Assembly (NCBI RefSeq): GCF_047160095.1
Contig: NZ_AP038785.1
Location: 1,488,001 to 1,552,000 of the forward strand
Source of the DNA: Rodentibacter abscessus
GTDB taxonomy: Bacteria; Pseudomonadota; Gammaproteobacteria; Enterobacterales; Pasteurellaceae
DNA: 64,000 bases
Direction of reading: 5' to 3'
Shown here: positions 16,809 through 26,022 of the stretch, piece by piece
Numbering within the stretch: position 1 is the stretch's first letter
How the letters are laid out: each line of letters opens with the position of its first letter
Notes under the pieces: generated by a model
Seen by the model: the letters and a program-made list of their open reading frames with translations, nothing else
Told to the model about the DNA's origin: nothing
The model's database searches: none
Position numbers and translations under genes: made by a program

Positions 16809-18110
16809 TTACGCAGCTTGCGGATTCATAATTTCATCGAATGAAGAGGCTTTTTCAGTCACTTGTGCTTTTGCAAGAACTGCATCGACTGCTTGTTCTT
16901 CTAATACTACGTTACGAATATTATTCATCAACTCTTCATTTTTACTGTAATATTCAACCACTTCATTCGGTTGCTCATATGCAGAAGCGATATCTGCGAT
17001 CATTGCTTTTGCACGCTCCTCATCCACTTTCAACTCATTTGATTTGATCACTTCAGAGAATAACAAACCGACTTGAACGCGACGTTTTGCATCAGCCTCA
17101 AACAATTCACGCGGTAATTGAGCCGCTTGCTGAGTGTTGCCACCAAAACGTTGTGCCGCTTGGTTACGTAATACATCGATTTCTTCTTCAACCGCAGAAT
17201 TCGGTACATCAATTGGGTTTTGTTCAATTAAACCGTTGATAACCTGTTGCTTCACGCGAGATACTAATGCGTTTTTCAATTCGCGTTCCATATTTTTACG
17301 AATTTCCGCACGTAAATCCGCAACAGATTTTGTATTCGGACCAAATTTTGCAACGAATTCATCCGTTAATTCAGGCAATACCATGTTTTCTACTTTTTTC
17401 AAAGTAATCGCAAATTTTGCCGGTTTACCTTTTAAGTTTTCTGCGTGATATTCTTCAGGGAAAGTTACATCAATATCGAATTGCTCACCAGCTTTGTGCC
17501 CAACAATACCGTCTTCAAACCCTGGAATCATACGACCTTGCCCCATAAATAGGACGAAGTCCGATGCCTTACCGCCTTCAAATTCTTCACCATCGACAGA
17601 GCCAACAAAATCAATGGTTACACGATCATCCGCTTTTGCCGCATCTTGACTTTCAGCCCAAGTTGCTTGCTGTTTGCGTAATACATCGATCATTTTATCA
17701 ATATCGGTTTCATTAATCTCAACTGTCGGTTTTTCGACTTTGATGTTTTCTAAACCTTGTAATTGAACTTCCGGATAAACTTCAAAAGTTGCGGTAAAAA
17801 CCAAATCTTTACCTTGTTCAAAAGTTTCAATGGCAAAAGTCGGACGACCTGCAATATTGATTTTCTCTGCGATCACGGCATCGAAGAAATGGCGTGGTAA
17901 TAAGTCATTCAATACATCTTGACGAATTGATGCACCAAAACGTTGTTCAATAATGTGAGCCGGCACGTGCCCTTTACGGAAACCATCTACGCGAACATTT
18001 TTTGCCGCACGTTTAAATTCTTCACGCGTTGCCTTCTCAACGGTTTCCGCAGGAACAGTGATCGCCACACGGCGCTCTAAACCTTGGGTTGTTTCAATAT
18101 TTAATGACAT
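16809..18110 (-). CDS. tig: Trigger factor
   Basis: 433-aa ribosome-associated chaperone with peptidyl-prolyl isomerase activity (E. coli 432). It begins MSLNIETTQGLERRVAI; the ribosome-binding signature is GFRKGHVPAHIIEQRFG, with the FKBP-like domain around residues 150-245. The frame is open four codons further upstream, but ATG 18110 has GAGG at 7-nt spacing and matches the family start. It heads the tig, clpP, clpX series. Confidence 0.97.
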   Translation of the reverse strand: MSLNIETTQGLERRVAITVPAETVEKATREEFKRAAKNVRVDGFRKGHVPAHIIEQRFGASIRQDVLNDLLPRHFFDAVIAEKINIAGRPTFAIETFEQGKDLVFTATFEVYPEVQLQGLENIKVEKPTVEINETDIDKMIDVLRKQQATWAESQDAAKADDRVTIDFVGSVDGEEFEGGKASDFVLFMGQGRMIPGFEDGIVGHKAGEQFDIDVTFPEEYHAENLKGKPAKFAITLKKVENMVLPELTDEFVAKFGPNTKSVADLRAEIRKNMERELKNALVSRVKQQVINGLIEQNPIDVPNSAVEEEIDVLRNQAAQRFGGNTQQAAQLPRELFEADAKRRVQVGLLFSEVIKSNELKVDEERAKAMIADIASAYEQPNEVVEYYSKNEELMNNIRNVVLEEQAVDAVLAKAQVTEKASSFDEIMNPQAA

Positions 18111-18194
18111 TTGTAACCTCAATTAATTTTGCACTCGGTAAAACTCACACCGAACACGTTGTTAATAAAAATAATAGTGATAAAAAACCGTCGG

Positions 18195-18223
18195 ATTATA
18201 ACGAAATAAAAGCAGTCAGTCGA
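18195..18223 (-). promoter_or_regulatory. Predicted tig promoter
   Basis: Minus strand: TCGACT (18218-18223), 17-bp spacer, TATAAT (18195-18200). The -10 is consensus; the -35 matches TTGACA at four of six positions. Confidence 0.55.
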
Positions 18224-18292
18224 TAGAAAGTCGATAAATCAACCAAAAAGCCATTTATTTTGATGAATTTATCAACAGAATTTCAAGTATAA

Positions 18293-18322
18293 AAAAGTGC
18301 GGTCATTTTTAACCGCACTTTT
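18293..18322 (-). terminator. USS-pair terminator after the kbp-like gene
   Basis: AAAAGTGCGGT (18293-18303) and ACCGCACTTTT (18312-18322) form an 11-bp stem, followed by TTTATA on the minus strand. Confidence 0.8.
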
Positions 18323-18330
18323 GATTATTT

Positions 18331-18771
18331 TTATAAACCTTTTGGCAAACGAATTTTTTGTCCCGGGAAAATTTTATCGGCGTCTTTAATCACCTCTTTA
18401 TTCGCTTCAACAATCGCCGTATATTTTGCGCCGTTGCCGTAAGTTTTTTCTGCAATTTTCCAGAGAGTATCACCTTTTTGAATGGTGTAGAAAGCGTCTT
18501 CAGAAGCCAAGCTTTCACCGTTGCTAACGGTTACGCTGCTGGTAACGGAGGTAATGCCTTGAATATTCCCCGCCATCAACACTGCTTTTTCCAATGCCGC
18601 GGCAGTAGAGGCGACACCTTGAATATTCGCCACGCCATTTTCAACAGTGACCGAAAGATTTTCTACGCCCGGATTATCTTCTGCAATGTGTTGTGTCACT
18701 GCTTGTGATGCATCTTCCTCTTTAGAAAAAATTTTCTTACCGATATCACTAACAAAATCAAATAAACCCAT
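18331..18771 (-). CDS. BON-LysM potassium-binding protein (Kbp/YgaU-like)
   Basis: 146-aa soluble protein with an N-terminal BON domain (about residues 25-90) and a C-terminal LysM domain (about 95-145, FYTIQKGDTLWKIAEKTYG). This is the layout of E. coli Kbp/YgaU (149 aa), a potassium-binding protein; both start MGLF and end in a PGQ-x-x-R-(L/I)-P segment. It has no signal peptide. The frame opens six codons earlier, but ATG 18771 follows AAGGA at suitable spacing and matches the family start. It is monocistronic. Confidence 0.9.
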   Translation of the reverse strand: MGLFDFVSDIGKKIFSKEEDASQAVTQHIAEDNPGVENLSVTVENGVANIQGVASTAAALEKAVLMAGNIQGITSVTSSVTVSNGESLASEDAFYTIQKGDTLWKIAEKTYGNGAKYTAIVEANKEVIKDADKIFPGQKIRLPKGL

Positions 18772-18888
18772 TTTCTGATTCCTTTTCAAGTTGTAAATTT
18801 CAGGCGTTACAATACTTAAAAGTCATGAAAATGTCTATAAATAACAGTGCAAATTCTTGTAAATTTTTCCTAAAACAGCTTCAAAGAT

Positions 18889-18899
18889 GACCGCACTTT
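18889..18899. repeat. Single uptake signal (USS)
   Basis: GACCGCACTTT in the upstream region of the metallopeptidase gene, without a partner copy. Confidence 0.8.
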
Positions 18900-18946
18900 G
18901 ATAGAATGCACATATTTTTTATGATTCACTAGATTCAGGAGAACCT

Positions 18947-19777
18947 ATGCGTTGGCAAGGTAGAAGAGAAAGTTCAAATGTAGAAGATAGACGAAAAGCC
19001 GGAGGTCATTTTGGCGGAGGCAAAAGCACCGGCATTTTGGGATTTATTATTTTATTAGTCGGTGCTTATTATGGTGTCGATTTATCGGGCTTAGTCGGCT
19101 CTCCCGATTTTTCAGGACAATCTTCTCAACCTTTAGAAACACAAGAAGAGCAACAGCTTGCCGCATTGTCAAAAGTCGTCTTAGCGGATACTGAAACGGT
19201 TTGGGGAAATTATTTCAAGCAAATGGGTTATCAGTATCAAGAGCCGACTATGGTACTTTATAGTGGTGCAACCTCTACCGCTTGCGGAACAGGGCAATCG
19301 GCAATGGGGCCGTTTTATTGTCCGAATGATCGTAAAGTTTATTTAGATTTATCTTTCTACAATGATATGAAAAATAAATTAGGTGCCGCCGGTGATTCAG
19401 CTTTTGCTTATGTGATTGCTCATGAAGTAGGGCATCACGTGCAAAACTTGTTAGGTGTTTTAGGGCAAGTTCATCGGGCTCAACAAACGATGGATCGCAA
19501 AACGGCAAATCAACTTTCCGTGAAGCTTGAATTACAAGCCGACTGTTTTGCCGGTGTATGGGCAAATCAAGCAGTCAAAAGCGGTTTATTTGAACGTGGT
19601 GATGAAGAAAAAGCCTTTAATGCGGCAGAAGCCGTAGGAGATGATCGCTTACAAAAGCGCGGGCAAGGCTATGTAGTGCCGGATAGTTTTACTCACGGTA
19701 CATCAGCACAACGCTTGGCCTGGTTTAGAAAAGGCTTACAAAGCGGTAACCCAAGCGGATGTGATACCTTTAATTAA
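18947..19777 (+). CDS. Neutral zinc metallopeptidase (YpfJ family)
   Basis: 276-aa YpfJ-family protein. It begins MRWQGRRESSNVEDRR, has one N-terminal membrane segment (about residues 29-46) and a zincin motif HEVGHH at residues 159-164, so it is probably membrane-anchored with the protease domain outside the cytoplasm. The third zinc ligand is probably in LELQADCFAG. The substrate is unknown. It stands alone, with a USS upstream and a strong terminator downstream. Confidence 0.9.
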   Translation: MRWQGRRESSNVEDRRKAGGHFGGGKSTGILGFIILLVGAYYGVDLSGLVGSPDFSGQSSQPLETQEEQQLAALSKVVLADTETVWGNYFKQMGYQYQEPTMVLYSGATSTACGTGQSAMGPFYCPNDRKVYLDLSFYNDMKNKLGAAGDSAFAYVIAHEVGHHVQNLLGVLGQVHRAQQTMDRKTANQLSVKLELQADCFAGVWANQAVKSGLFERGDEEKAFNAAEAVGDDRLQKRGQGYVVPDSFTHGTSAQRLAWFRKGLQSGNPSGCDTFN

Positions 19778-19778
19778 C

Positions 19779-19814
19779 AAAAAAGCTGACTTGGAAAACG
19801 AAGTCAGCTTTTTT
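19779..19814 (+). terminator. Terminator after the metallopeptidase gene
   Basis: Perfect 14-bp inverted repeat AAAAAAGCTGACTT (19779-19792) / AAGTCAGCTTTTTT (19801-19814), 8-base loop, T-run in the right arm. Confidence 0.9.
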
Positions 19815-19919
19815 ATTTCCAATTAAGCCCCCCCTAAATCACATAAAATAAAACAACAAAAATACTAATAATTTATTAATTTTTATAATTTTCTTTTAAA
19901 ACTTGAAATACTTTTTAAT

Positions 19920-19944
19920 AAAATCCTAGTAGGAGTAGGATTTT
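19920..19944 (+). other. Inverted repeat upstream of lctP
   Basis: AAAATCCTA (19920-19928) / TAGGATTTT (19936-19944), 7-base spacer, followed by TT. It looks like a second terminator but lies 3' of one already present and abuts the CRP site, so it could instead be an operator. Confidence 0.45.
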
Positions 19945-19964
19945 TTGTGATATTACTCACAATT
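19943..19964. promoter_or_regulatory. Predicted CRP site upstream of lctP
   Basis: Exact TGTGA-N6-TCACA (19946-19961). A TAATAT -10 at 20002-20007 puts the start near 20014 and the CRP centre near -60, a class I position. This suggests cAMP-CRP activation of lactate use. Confidence 0.7.
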
Positions 19965-20044
19965 TCTCAAAATAGGTATATCCCATTAACATAAAAAAAA
20001 CTAATATATGTACGTTTTTTTAACATAATTTTAAGGATATCTTA

Positions 20045-21643
20045 ATGCTGTCTTTTGTTCTTAGTATTTTTCCTATTATTTTATTGATTTATCTTATGGT
20101 TAAACGCAATGCGTTACCCTCTTATGTTGCCCTGCCGTGGATTGCTACCTTAGTAATGGGTGTTCATCTTCTTCATTTTGATACGGATATCGTTACCATT
20201 AGTGCGAATGTTGTTTCTGCAATTGTTGCCGTACAAACACCGATTACCGTTATCTTTGGCGCCATTCTATTTAACCGCTTTAGCGAAGTTTCCGGCGCAA
20301 CAAATGTTATGCGCAAATGGCTGGGAAACATTAACCCTAATCCGGTCGCACAATTAATGATCATCGGTTGGGCATTTGCCTTTATGATTGAAGGTGCAAG
20401 CGGTTTTGGTACGCCTGCCGCGATTGCAGCGCCTATTTTAGTCGGTTTAGGTTTTCATCCGCTAAAAGTTGCAATGCTTGCATTGGTGATGAACTCTGTC
20501 CCTGTTTCTTTCGGTGCGGTCGGCACACCGACTTGGTTTGGTTTCGGCCCGTTAAAATTACCTAGTGAAATGGTTTTACAAATCGGTGCGGTCACAGCAT
20601 TTATCCATTCCATTGCCGCTTTAATCATTCCGATTTTAGCCTTACGTATAGTCGTTAGTTGGCAAGAAATTCGTAAAAATTTATTGTTCATCTACATTAG
20701 CGTATTTGCTTGTGTCATTCCTTATTTCCTCTTAGCGCAAGTAAACGATGAATTCCCATCATTAATCGGTGGTGCTGTCGGATTATTTGTTTCCGTATGG
20801 GCTGCTAATCGTAATATCGGTTTGGCAAAAGTGGATAATACGCTTGATAATCAAGCCGTTAGTACTTCACAAGTGTTAAAAGCCTTATTCCCAACCGGTT
20901 TACTTATTGCTTTTTTAATTGTAACCCGCGTACAACAATTACCGTTTAAAGCAATGATGAACGACACTACCGTTTGGTTCTCTACCGTATTAGGATCACT
21001 TGGTACCTTTGAAATAAGTAAAGGTCTTATCTTTACCTTAAAAAATATCTTTGGTTCTCAAGTTTCATCCAGTTACAAATTGTTATATGTACCTGCGCTC
21101 ATTCCGTTTATTATCACGGTGCTTATTGCAATTCCATTCTTTAAAGTGTCCGGTGAGAACGTAAAACAAATTTTTAGCTCAAGCCTAAAACAATCAAAAA
21201 ATCCGTTTATTGCCTTAATGGGTGCCCTTGTGATGGTGAATTTAATGTTAGTTGGCGGCGATCATTCTATGGTAAAAATTATCGGCCGGACATTTGCAGA
21301 CGTTACCGGTGATGACTGGACAATTTTCTCTTCATTCCTTGGTGCCATCGGTTCGTTCTTCTCCGGATCAAATACCGTGTCAAACTTAACGTTCGGCAGT
21401 GTGCAACTTTCTACCGCGGAAACCACCGGTCTTTCTGTTGTACTCATACTCGCCTTACAATCTGTAGGCGGTGCAATGGGGAATATGGTATGTATTAATA
21501 ATATCGTTGCCGTAAGCTCGGTATTGAATATTTCGAACCAAGAAGGCCCTATCATTAAAAAAACGATTGTGCCAATGGTAATCTACGGTATTATTGCAGC
21601 CCTTTGTGCGCTATTCTTAGTGCCGCTGTTCTATACCCTTTAA
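20045..21643 (+). CDS. lctP: L-lactate permease
   Basis: 532-aa inner-membrane lactate/proton symporter of the LctP/LldP family with about 12-13 membrane helices. Recognisable segments include EGASGFGTPAAIAAPILVGL and GDHSMVKIIGRTFADVTG. It starts behind TTAAGGATATCTT. It is followed directly by lutABC, giving uptake plus oxidation of lactate. E. coli LldP is 551 aa. Confidence 0.95.
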   Translation: MLSFVLSIFPIILLIYLMVKRNALPSYVALPWIATLVMGVHLLHFDTDIVTISANVVSAIVAVQTPITVIFGAILFNRFSEVSGATNVMRKWLGNINPNPVAQLMIIGWAFAFMIEGASGFGTPAAIAAPILVGLGFHPLKVAMLALVMNSVPVSFGAVGTPTWFGFGPLKLPSEMVLQIGAVTAFIHSIAALIIPILALRIVVSWQEIRKNLLFIYISVFACVIPYFLLAQVNDEFPSLIGGAVGLFVSVWAANRNIGLAKVDNTLDNQAVSTSQVLKALFPTGLLIAFLIVTRVQQLPFKAMMNDTTVWFSTVLGSLGTFEISKGLIFTLKNIFGSQVSSSYKLLYVPALIPFIITVLIAIPFFKVSGENVKQIFSSSLKQSKNPFIALMGALVMVNLMLVGGDHSMVKIIGRTFADVTGDDWTIFSSFLGAIGSFFSGSNTVSNLTFGSVQLSTAETTGLSVVLILALQSVGGAMGNMVCINNIVAVSSVLNISNQEGPIIKKTIVPMVIYGIIAALCALFLVPLFYTL

Positions 21644-21658
21644 AATTTTATTTGAAAA

Positions 21659-21689
21659 ACGACCGCACTTTTTTATAAAGTGCGGTCGT
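21659..21689 (+). terminator. USS-pair hairpin between lctP and lutA
   Basis: ACGACCGCACTTT (21659-21671) / AAAGTGCGGTCGT (21677-21689), a perfect 13-bp stem. It is followed by CGTTGACTTC rather than a T-run, so it may terminate poorly and allow read-through into lutABC. Confidence 0.6.
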
Positions 21690-21722
21690 CGTTGACTTCT
21701 CTTTTTGTTGGAGCGATTAAAT

Positions 21723-22454
21723 ATGAACGTGAATTTTTACGTTACCTGTATTGCTGATGTAGTAAAAAGCGGTGTGGCAAAAAATACCGTCTTATTACTG
21801 GAAAAGCTCGGGTGCCAAATTACTTTTCTTGAAAAACAAGGCTGTTGTGGGCAGCCCGCATTAAATAGTGGTTATACAAAACAAGCAATTCCGGGAATGA
21901 AAAATCTGGTACAAACCTTCGAAGCAAATGATTACCCTATCGTTGCTCCTGCCGGTTCCTGTGTCTATGCAATTAAAAATTATCCTGAATATTTTACACG
22001 TGTAGGCGAGCCTGAATGGGCTATGCGCGCACAAAAAGTCGCCGATCGTTTTTATGACTTAACCGATTTTATCGTCAATAAGTTAGGAGTAACTGACATC
22101 GGCGCATACTTACCCGGAAAAGCGGTTTATCACCCGTCTTGCAGCCTTTCACGTAAACTAGGCATTGTAAATGAACCTATCGCACTATTAAAAGGCGTAA
22201 AGGGATTAGAATTATTACCGATTCATAACCAGCAAACCTGTTGTGGTTTTGGCGGAACATTCTCTGTGAAAATGGCTGAAATTTCCGGTGAAATGGTGAA
22301 AGAAAAGGTCGAGCATATTGAAGAAGTAGAACCTGATTATTTAATCGGTGCTGATGTAAGTTGCTTACTCAATATCGGCGGACGTTTACAACGTGAAGGC
22401 AGCAAAATCAAAGTAATGCACATTGCCGAAGTATTGATGCAGGGGGGAAAATAA
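21723..22454 (+). CDS. lutA: L-lactate oxidation Fe-S protein LutA (LldE/YkgE)
   Basis: 243-aa subunit of the LutABC lactate dehydrogenase complex, which oxidises L-lactate to pyruvate. It carries two CCG cysteine-rich motifs (GCCGQPALNSGY and TCCGFGGTFS) that bind Fe-S. The frame is open from a TTG at 21705, but ATG 21723 follows TTGGAG and begins MNVNFYVTCIADVV, as in the family. It ends 1 bp before lutB. Confidence 0.95.
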   Translation: MNVNFYVTCIADVVKSGVAKNTVLLLEKLGCQITFLEKQGCCGQPALNSGYTKQAIPGMKNLVQTFEANDYPIVAPAGSCVYAIKNYPEYFTRVGEPEWAMRAQKVADRFYDLTDFIVNKLGVTDIGAYLPGKAVYHPSCSLSRKLGIVNEPIALLKGVKGLELLPIHNQQTCCGFGGTFSVKMAEISGEMVKEKVEHIEEVEPDYLIGADVSCLLNIGGRLQREGSKIKVMHIAEVLMQGGK

Positions 22455-22455
22455 G

Positions 22456-23868
22456 ATGTCATTAAAAACAAGCCAACTTGCGTTTAAAGATCGTGTTAAT
22501 CACGAAGTTAACAACGAAATTATGCGTAAAGCCGTGGTGAAAGCGCAAGAAACCATCGGTGCGAATCGTCAAAAAATGGTGGATGAATTAGGTCATTGGG
22601 AAGAATGGCGTGATCTTTCCAAACAAATCCGTAACCACGTTTTAGCTAACTTAGATGCTTACTTATATCAATTAAGTGAAAATGTACAAAAAAACGGAGG
22701 TAAAGTTTATTTTGCCGAGACCGCCGAAGAAGCACGTGAATACATTCGCCAAGTCGCATTAGAAAAAAATGCCAAGAAAATCGTGAAATCCAAATCAATG
22801 GTTACCGAGGAAATCGGTTTAAATGAAACCTTAGAAAAAGAAGGTATGCAGGTAATTGAAACGGATTTAGGCGAATATTTACTCCAAATTTCAGGTGATA
22901 AACCGTCCCATATCGTTGTACCTGCTATTCACAAAGATCGTCATCAAATCCGCAAAGACCTTGCTGAAAAACTGGGTTATAAAGGCGAAGAAACACCGGA
23001 AGATATGACTCGTTTTGTGCGTGAAAAAATTCGTCAAGATTTCCTAGAAGCCGATATCGGTATCAGTGGATGTAACTTTGCCGTTGCAGAAACAGGTTCT
23101 GTTTGCTTAGTCACTAATGAAGGAAATCTACGCTTAGCCACAGCACTTCCTAAAACCCATATCGCCGTAATGGGTATGGAACGCCTTGCTCCAACCTTCC
23201 AAGAGGTTGACGTATTAATCACAATGCTTGCCAGAAGTGCCGTAGGGGCAAAATTAACAGGCTACAATACTTGGCTTACCGGCCCGCGTCTTGAGGGAGA
23301 AACCGATGGACCTGAAGAGTTTCATTTAGTCATTGTCGATAATGGTCGTTCCGATATTTTAGCTTCTGAATTTCAAGAAGTGTTGCGCTGTATCCGCTGC
23401 GGTGCCTGCTTAAATACCTGCCCGGCTTACCGTCAGATCGGTGGTCACGGTTATGGTTCCATTTATCCGGGTCCAATCGGTGCGGTGATTTCACCATTGC
23501 TTGGTGGATATGATGAATTTAAAGAGTTACCTTATGCCTGTTCCTTATGTAATGCGTGCAATTCCGTTTGCCCTGTCCGCATTCCGTTGGCTCAACTTAT
23601 CTCAAAACACCGTGAAAAAATGGTGGAACAAGGTAAAACACCTACAATGGAACAACTTTCCATTTTCGGTTTCACCTTTGCCAATGCCCATCCGACATTA
23701 TGGAAAGTGGGTGTGAATGTAGGGGCGAAACTAGCCGGTAAAATGATCAAAAACGGCAAACCTATGCTTTCTGTCGGTGCACTCTCCGAGTGGACAAAAG
23801 CAAGAGATTTACCACAGCCTGAGGGCGAAAGCTTCCGTCAATGGTTTAATAATAGAGGTAAAAACTAA
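22456..23868 (+). CDS. lutB: L-lactate oxidation Fe-S protein LutB (LldF/YkgF)
   Basis: 470-aa ferredoxin-like subunit with two 4Fe-4S motifs: C312, C315, C318 and C322 (CIRCGACLNTC) and C362, C365, C368 and C372 (CSLCNACNSVC). The N-terminal LUD domain spans about residues 70-300. The stop codon overlaps the lutC start by one base (TAATG), indicating translational coupling. Confidence 0.96.
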   Translation: MSLKTSQLAFKDRVNHEVNNEIMRKAVVKAQETIGANRQKMVDELGHWEEWRDLSKQIRNHVLANLDAYLYQLSENVQKNGGKVYFAETAEEAREYIRQVALEKNAKKIVKSKSMVTEEIGLNETLEKEGMQVIETDLGEYLLQISGDKPSHIVVPAIHKDRHQIRKDLAEKLGYKGEETPEDMTRFVREKIRQDFLEADIGISGCNFAVAETGSVCLVTNEGNLRLATALPKTHIAVMGMERLAPTFQEVDVLITMLARSAVGAKLTGYNTWLTGPRLEGETDGPEEFHLVIVDNGRSDILASEFQEVLRCIRCGACLNTCPAYRQIGGHGYGSIYPGPIGAVISPLLGGYDEFKELPYACSLCNACNSVCPVRIPLAQLISKHREKMVEQGKTPTMEQLSIFGFTFANAHPTLWKVGVNVGAKLAGKMIKNGKPMLSVGALSEWTKARDLPQPEGESFRQWFNNRGKN

Positions 23869-24566
23869 TGGATGCACAAAATCGCGAAAACTTTTTGAAT
23901 AAGTTGGCAACCAAAATGGGAAAGGCCCGCAGTACCCAACCGGCTCCAATGCCAACACCGGTAAACACTTACCCGACAGAGCGTTTAACCCAATTAACGC
24001 AAACCGAACTTGTCAATGAATTTATTAATTCTGCGAAAACAATGATGGTAGATGTAAATATTGCAACGGAAGCGGAAGCGGCAAGCGCATTAGTAGCATT
24101 ATGTGAAAAGTACGGCGGAGGCGATGTGGTGCTCAATACTGATGAACGATTAACCGCATTAAGTATTCCACAAGTCTTAGCAGAAAAATACACTTGCCAC
24201 ACTTGGTCACCCGAAAGCGCAAAGGAGAATATCGCCTTTTCAGAGAAAGCGAATATCGGTGTTGTCTATGCCGATTATGGTTTAGCCGAAACCGGGGGAA
24301 TCGTATTATTCTCAAATCAAGATCGTGGTCGTTCGGTAAGCTTACTGCCTGAAAAATCTATCGTTGTATTACGTAAAAGCCAAGTAGTTCCTCGTGTAGC
24401 TCAAGTTGCAAAAGTACTACATGATAAAGCGCAACAAGGCGAGCGTATGCCATCTTGTATCAATATTATCTCAGGCCCGAGTTCCACGGCGGATATTGAA
24501 TTGATTAAAGTTATCGGTGTACATGGCCCTGTCGCCAAAATTTATTTAGTAATTGACGATCTATAA
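23868..24566 (+). CDS. lutC: L-lactate oxidation protein LutC (LldG/YkgG)
   Basis: 232-aa LUD-domain subunit of LutABC, with conserved GLAETGGIVLFSNQDRGR and the C-terminal SGPSSTADIELIKVIGVHGP. It lacks Fe-S cysteine clusters, as expected. It is the last gene of the lactate operon, followed by a strong hairpin shared with hslU. Confidence 0.94.
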   Translation: MDAQNRENFLNKLATKMGKARSTQPAPMPTPVNTYPTERLTQLTQTELVNEFINSAKTMMVDVNIATEAEAASALVALCEKYGGGDVVLNTDERLTALSIPQVLAEKYTCHTWSPESAKENIAFSEKANIGVVYADYGLAETGGIVLFSNQDRGRSVSLLPEKSIVVLRKSQVVPRVAQVAKVLHDKAQQGERMPSCINIISGPSSTADIELIKVIGVHGPVAKIYLVIDDL

Positions 24567-24575
24567 CCGTAAAAC

Positions 24576-24613
24576 AAAAAGTGCGCAGACTGTTCAGATC
24601 CTGCGCACTTTTT
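24576..24613. terminator. Bidirectional terminator with altered USS arms
   Basis: AAAAAGTGCGCAG (24576-24588) / CTGCGCACTTTTT (24601-24613), perfect 13-bp stem, T-run on both strands. The arms look like an uptake-signal pair in which GGT has become GCAG on both sides, so pairing is kept and the uptake core lost. Confidence 0.85.
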
Positions 24614-24634
24614 TCCTTGACTAAAAAAGAGAAA

Positions 24635-25969
24635 TTAAAGAATAAAACGGCTTAAATCTTCGTTTTCTACCACATCTCCCAAAGCATCCGCCACATAAGC
24701 CGCATCAATATTGACCGTTTGCCCATTCATATCGCTAGCATTAAAAGAAATTTTATCCATCAGTCGCTCCATTACCGTATGCAAACGGCGGGCACCAATA
24801 TTTTCAGTTTTTTCATTCACACGGAATGCTGCCTCGGCAATTTTCTTCACTGCATCCGCCGTAAATTCAATATTCACGCCTTCTGTTGCCATTAACGCTT
24901 TGTATTGCTCGGTTAATGAAGCATTCGGTTCTGTTAAAATTCGCTCAAAATCAGCCGCACTTAGTGCTGAAAGTTCAACACGTATAGGTAAACGCCCCTG
25001 CAATTCAGGAATTAAATCTGAAGGGCGAGCTACTTGGAATGCGCCTGAGGCAATAAACAAAATATGATCGGTTTTCACCATACCATGTTTAGTGCTTACC
25101 GTAGATCCTTCCACTAACGGCAATAAATCACGTTGCACGCCCTCACGCGATACATCTGCACCGCTGTATTCACCTTTTTTACAGATTTTGTCAATTTCAT
25201 CAATGAATACAATCCCGTTTTGTTCCACAGCTTCAATCGCTTTTTGCTTTAGCTCTTCCGGATTAACCAATTTTGCTGCCTCATCATCAATCAAGGCTTT
25301 CAACGCATCTTTGATTTTCATTTTGCGCTTTTTCGTTTTTTCGCTACTTAAGTTTTGGAACATAGACTGCAACTGATTAGTCATTTCCTCCATCCCGGGA
25401 GGCGCCATAATTTCTACGCCCATAGAAATACCGGCCGAAACATCAATTTCAATTTCTTTATCGTCTAACTGACCTTCACGTAATTTTTTACGAAACGCTT
25501 GACGGGTGCTACCATTGCTATCGTGATTTTCTACTTCCCCCCATTGGTTTTTAGCCGGTGGCAATAAAGCATCAAGAATGCGCTCTTCCGCTGCATCTTC
25601 CGCTTTTGCACGATTTTTGGCGATTTCTTGTTGACGAACCAGCTTCATCGCACCATCCGTTAAATCACGAACGATAGAATCCACTTCTTTCCCCACATAT
25701 CCTACTTCCGTAAATTTTGTCGCTTCTACTTTAATAAACGGCGCATTAGCCAATTTTGCCAAACGGCGCGCAATTTCCGTTTTTCCGACTCCGGTCGGCC
25801 CGATCATTAAAATATTTTTTGGTGTTACTTCATGGCGTAACGGCTCTTGCAATTGCATACGACGCCAGCGATTTCTTAAAGCAATAGCGACGGCTCTTTT
25901 AGCATCGGCCTGTCCGATAATATGTTGATCCAATTCAGAGACAATTTCGCGAGGAGTCATTTCAGACAT
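24635..25969 (-). CDS. hslU: HslU ATPase of the HslUV protease
   Basis: 444-aa AAA+ unfoldase partner of HslV. Walker A is GPTGVGKTEIARRL and Walker B is IVFIDEIDK; the I-domain lies between, about residues 110-240. The C-terminal end ...DLSRFIL matches the HslV-activating tail of the family. It lies 53 bp after hslV in the heat-shock operon. Confidence 0.98.
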   Translation of the reverse strand: MSEMTPREIVSELDQHIIGQADAKRAVAIALRNRWRRMQLQEPLRHEVTPKNILMIGPTGVGKTEIARRLAKLANAPFIKVEATKFTEVGYVGKEVDSIVRDLTDGAMKLVRQQEIAKNRAKAEDAAEERILDALLPPAKNQWGEVENHDSNGSTRQAFRKKLREGQLDDKEIEIDVSAGISMGVEIMAPPGMEEMTNQLQSMFQNLSSEKTKKRKMKIKDALKALIDDEAAKLVNPEELKQKAIEAVEQNGIVFIDEIDKICKKGEYSGADVSREGVQRDLLPLVEGSTVSTKHGMVKTDHILFIASGAFQVARPSDLIPELQGRLPIRVELSALSAADFERILTEPNASLTEQYKALMATEGVNIEFTADAVKKIAEAAFRVNEKTENIGARRLHTVMERLMDKISFNASDMNGQTVNIDAAYVADALGDVVENEDLSRFIL

Positions 25970-26022
25970 AATTTATTCCTTGATTTGTTATATTCCGTGT
26001 ATTGATAAATAAAAGTAGAAAA

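Noticed and set aside
19920..19944. Second terminator for the metallopeptidase gene
   Set aside because: A strong terminator already follows that gene at 19779-19814, so I list this repeat as of unknown role.
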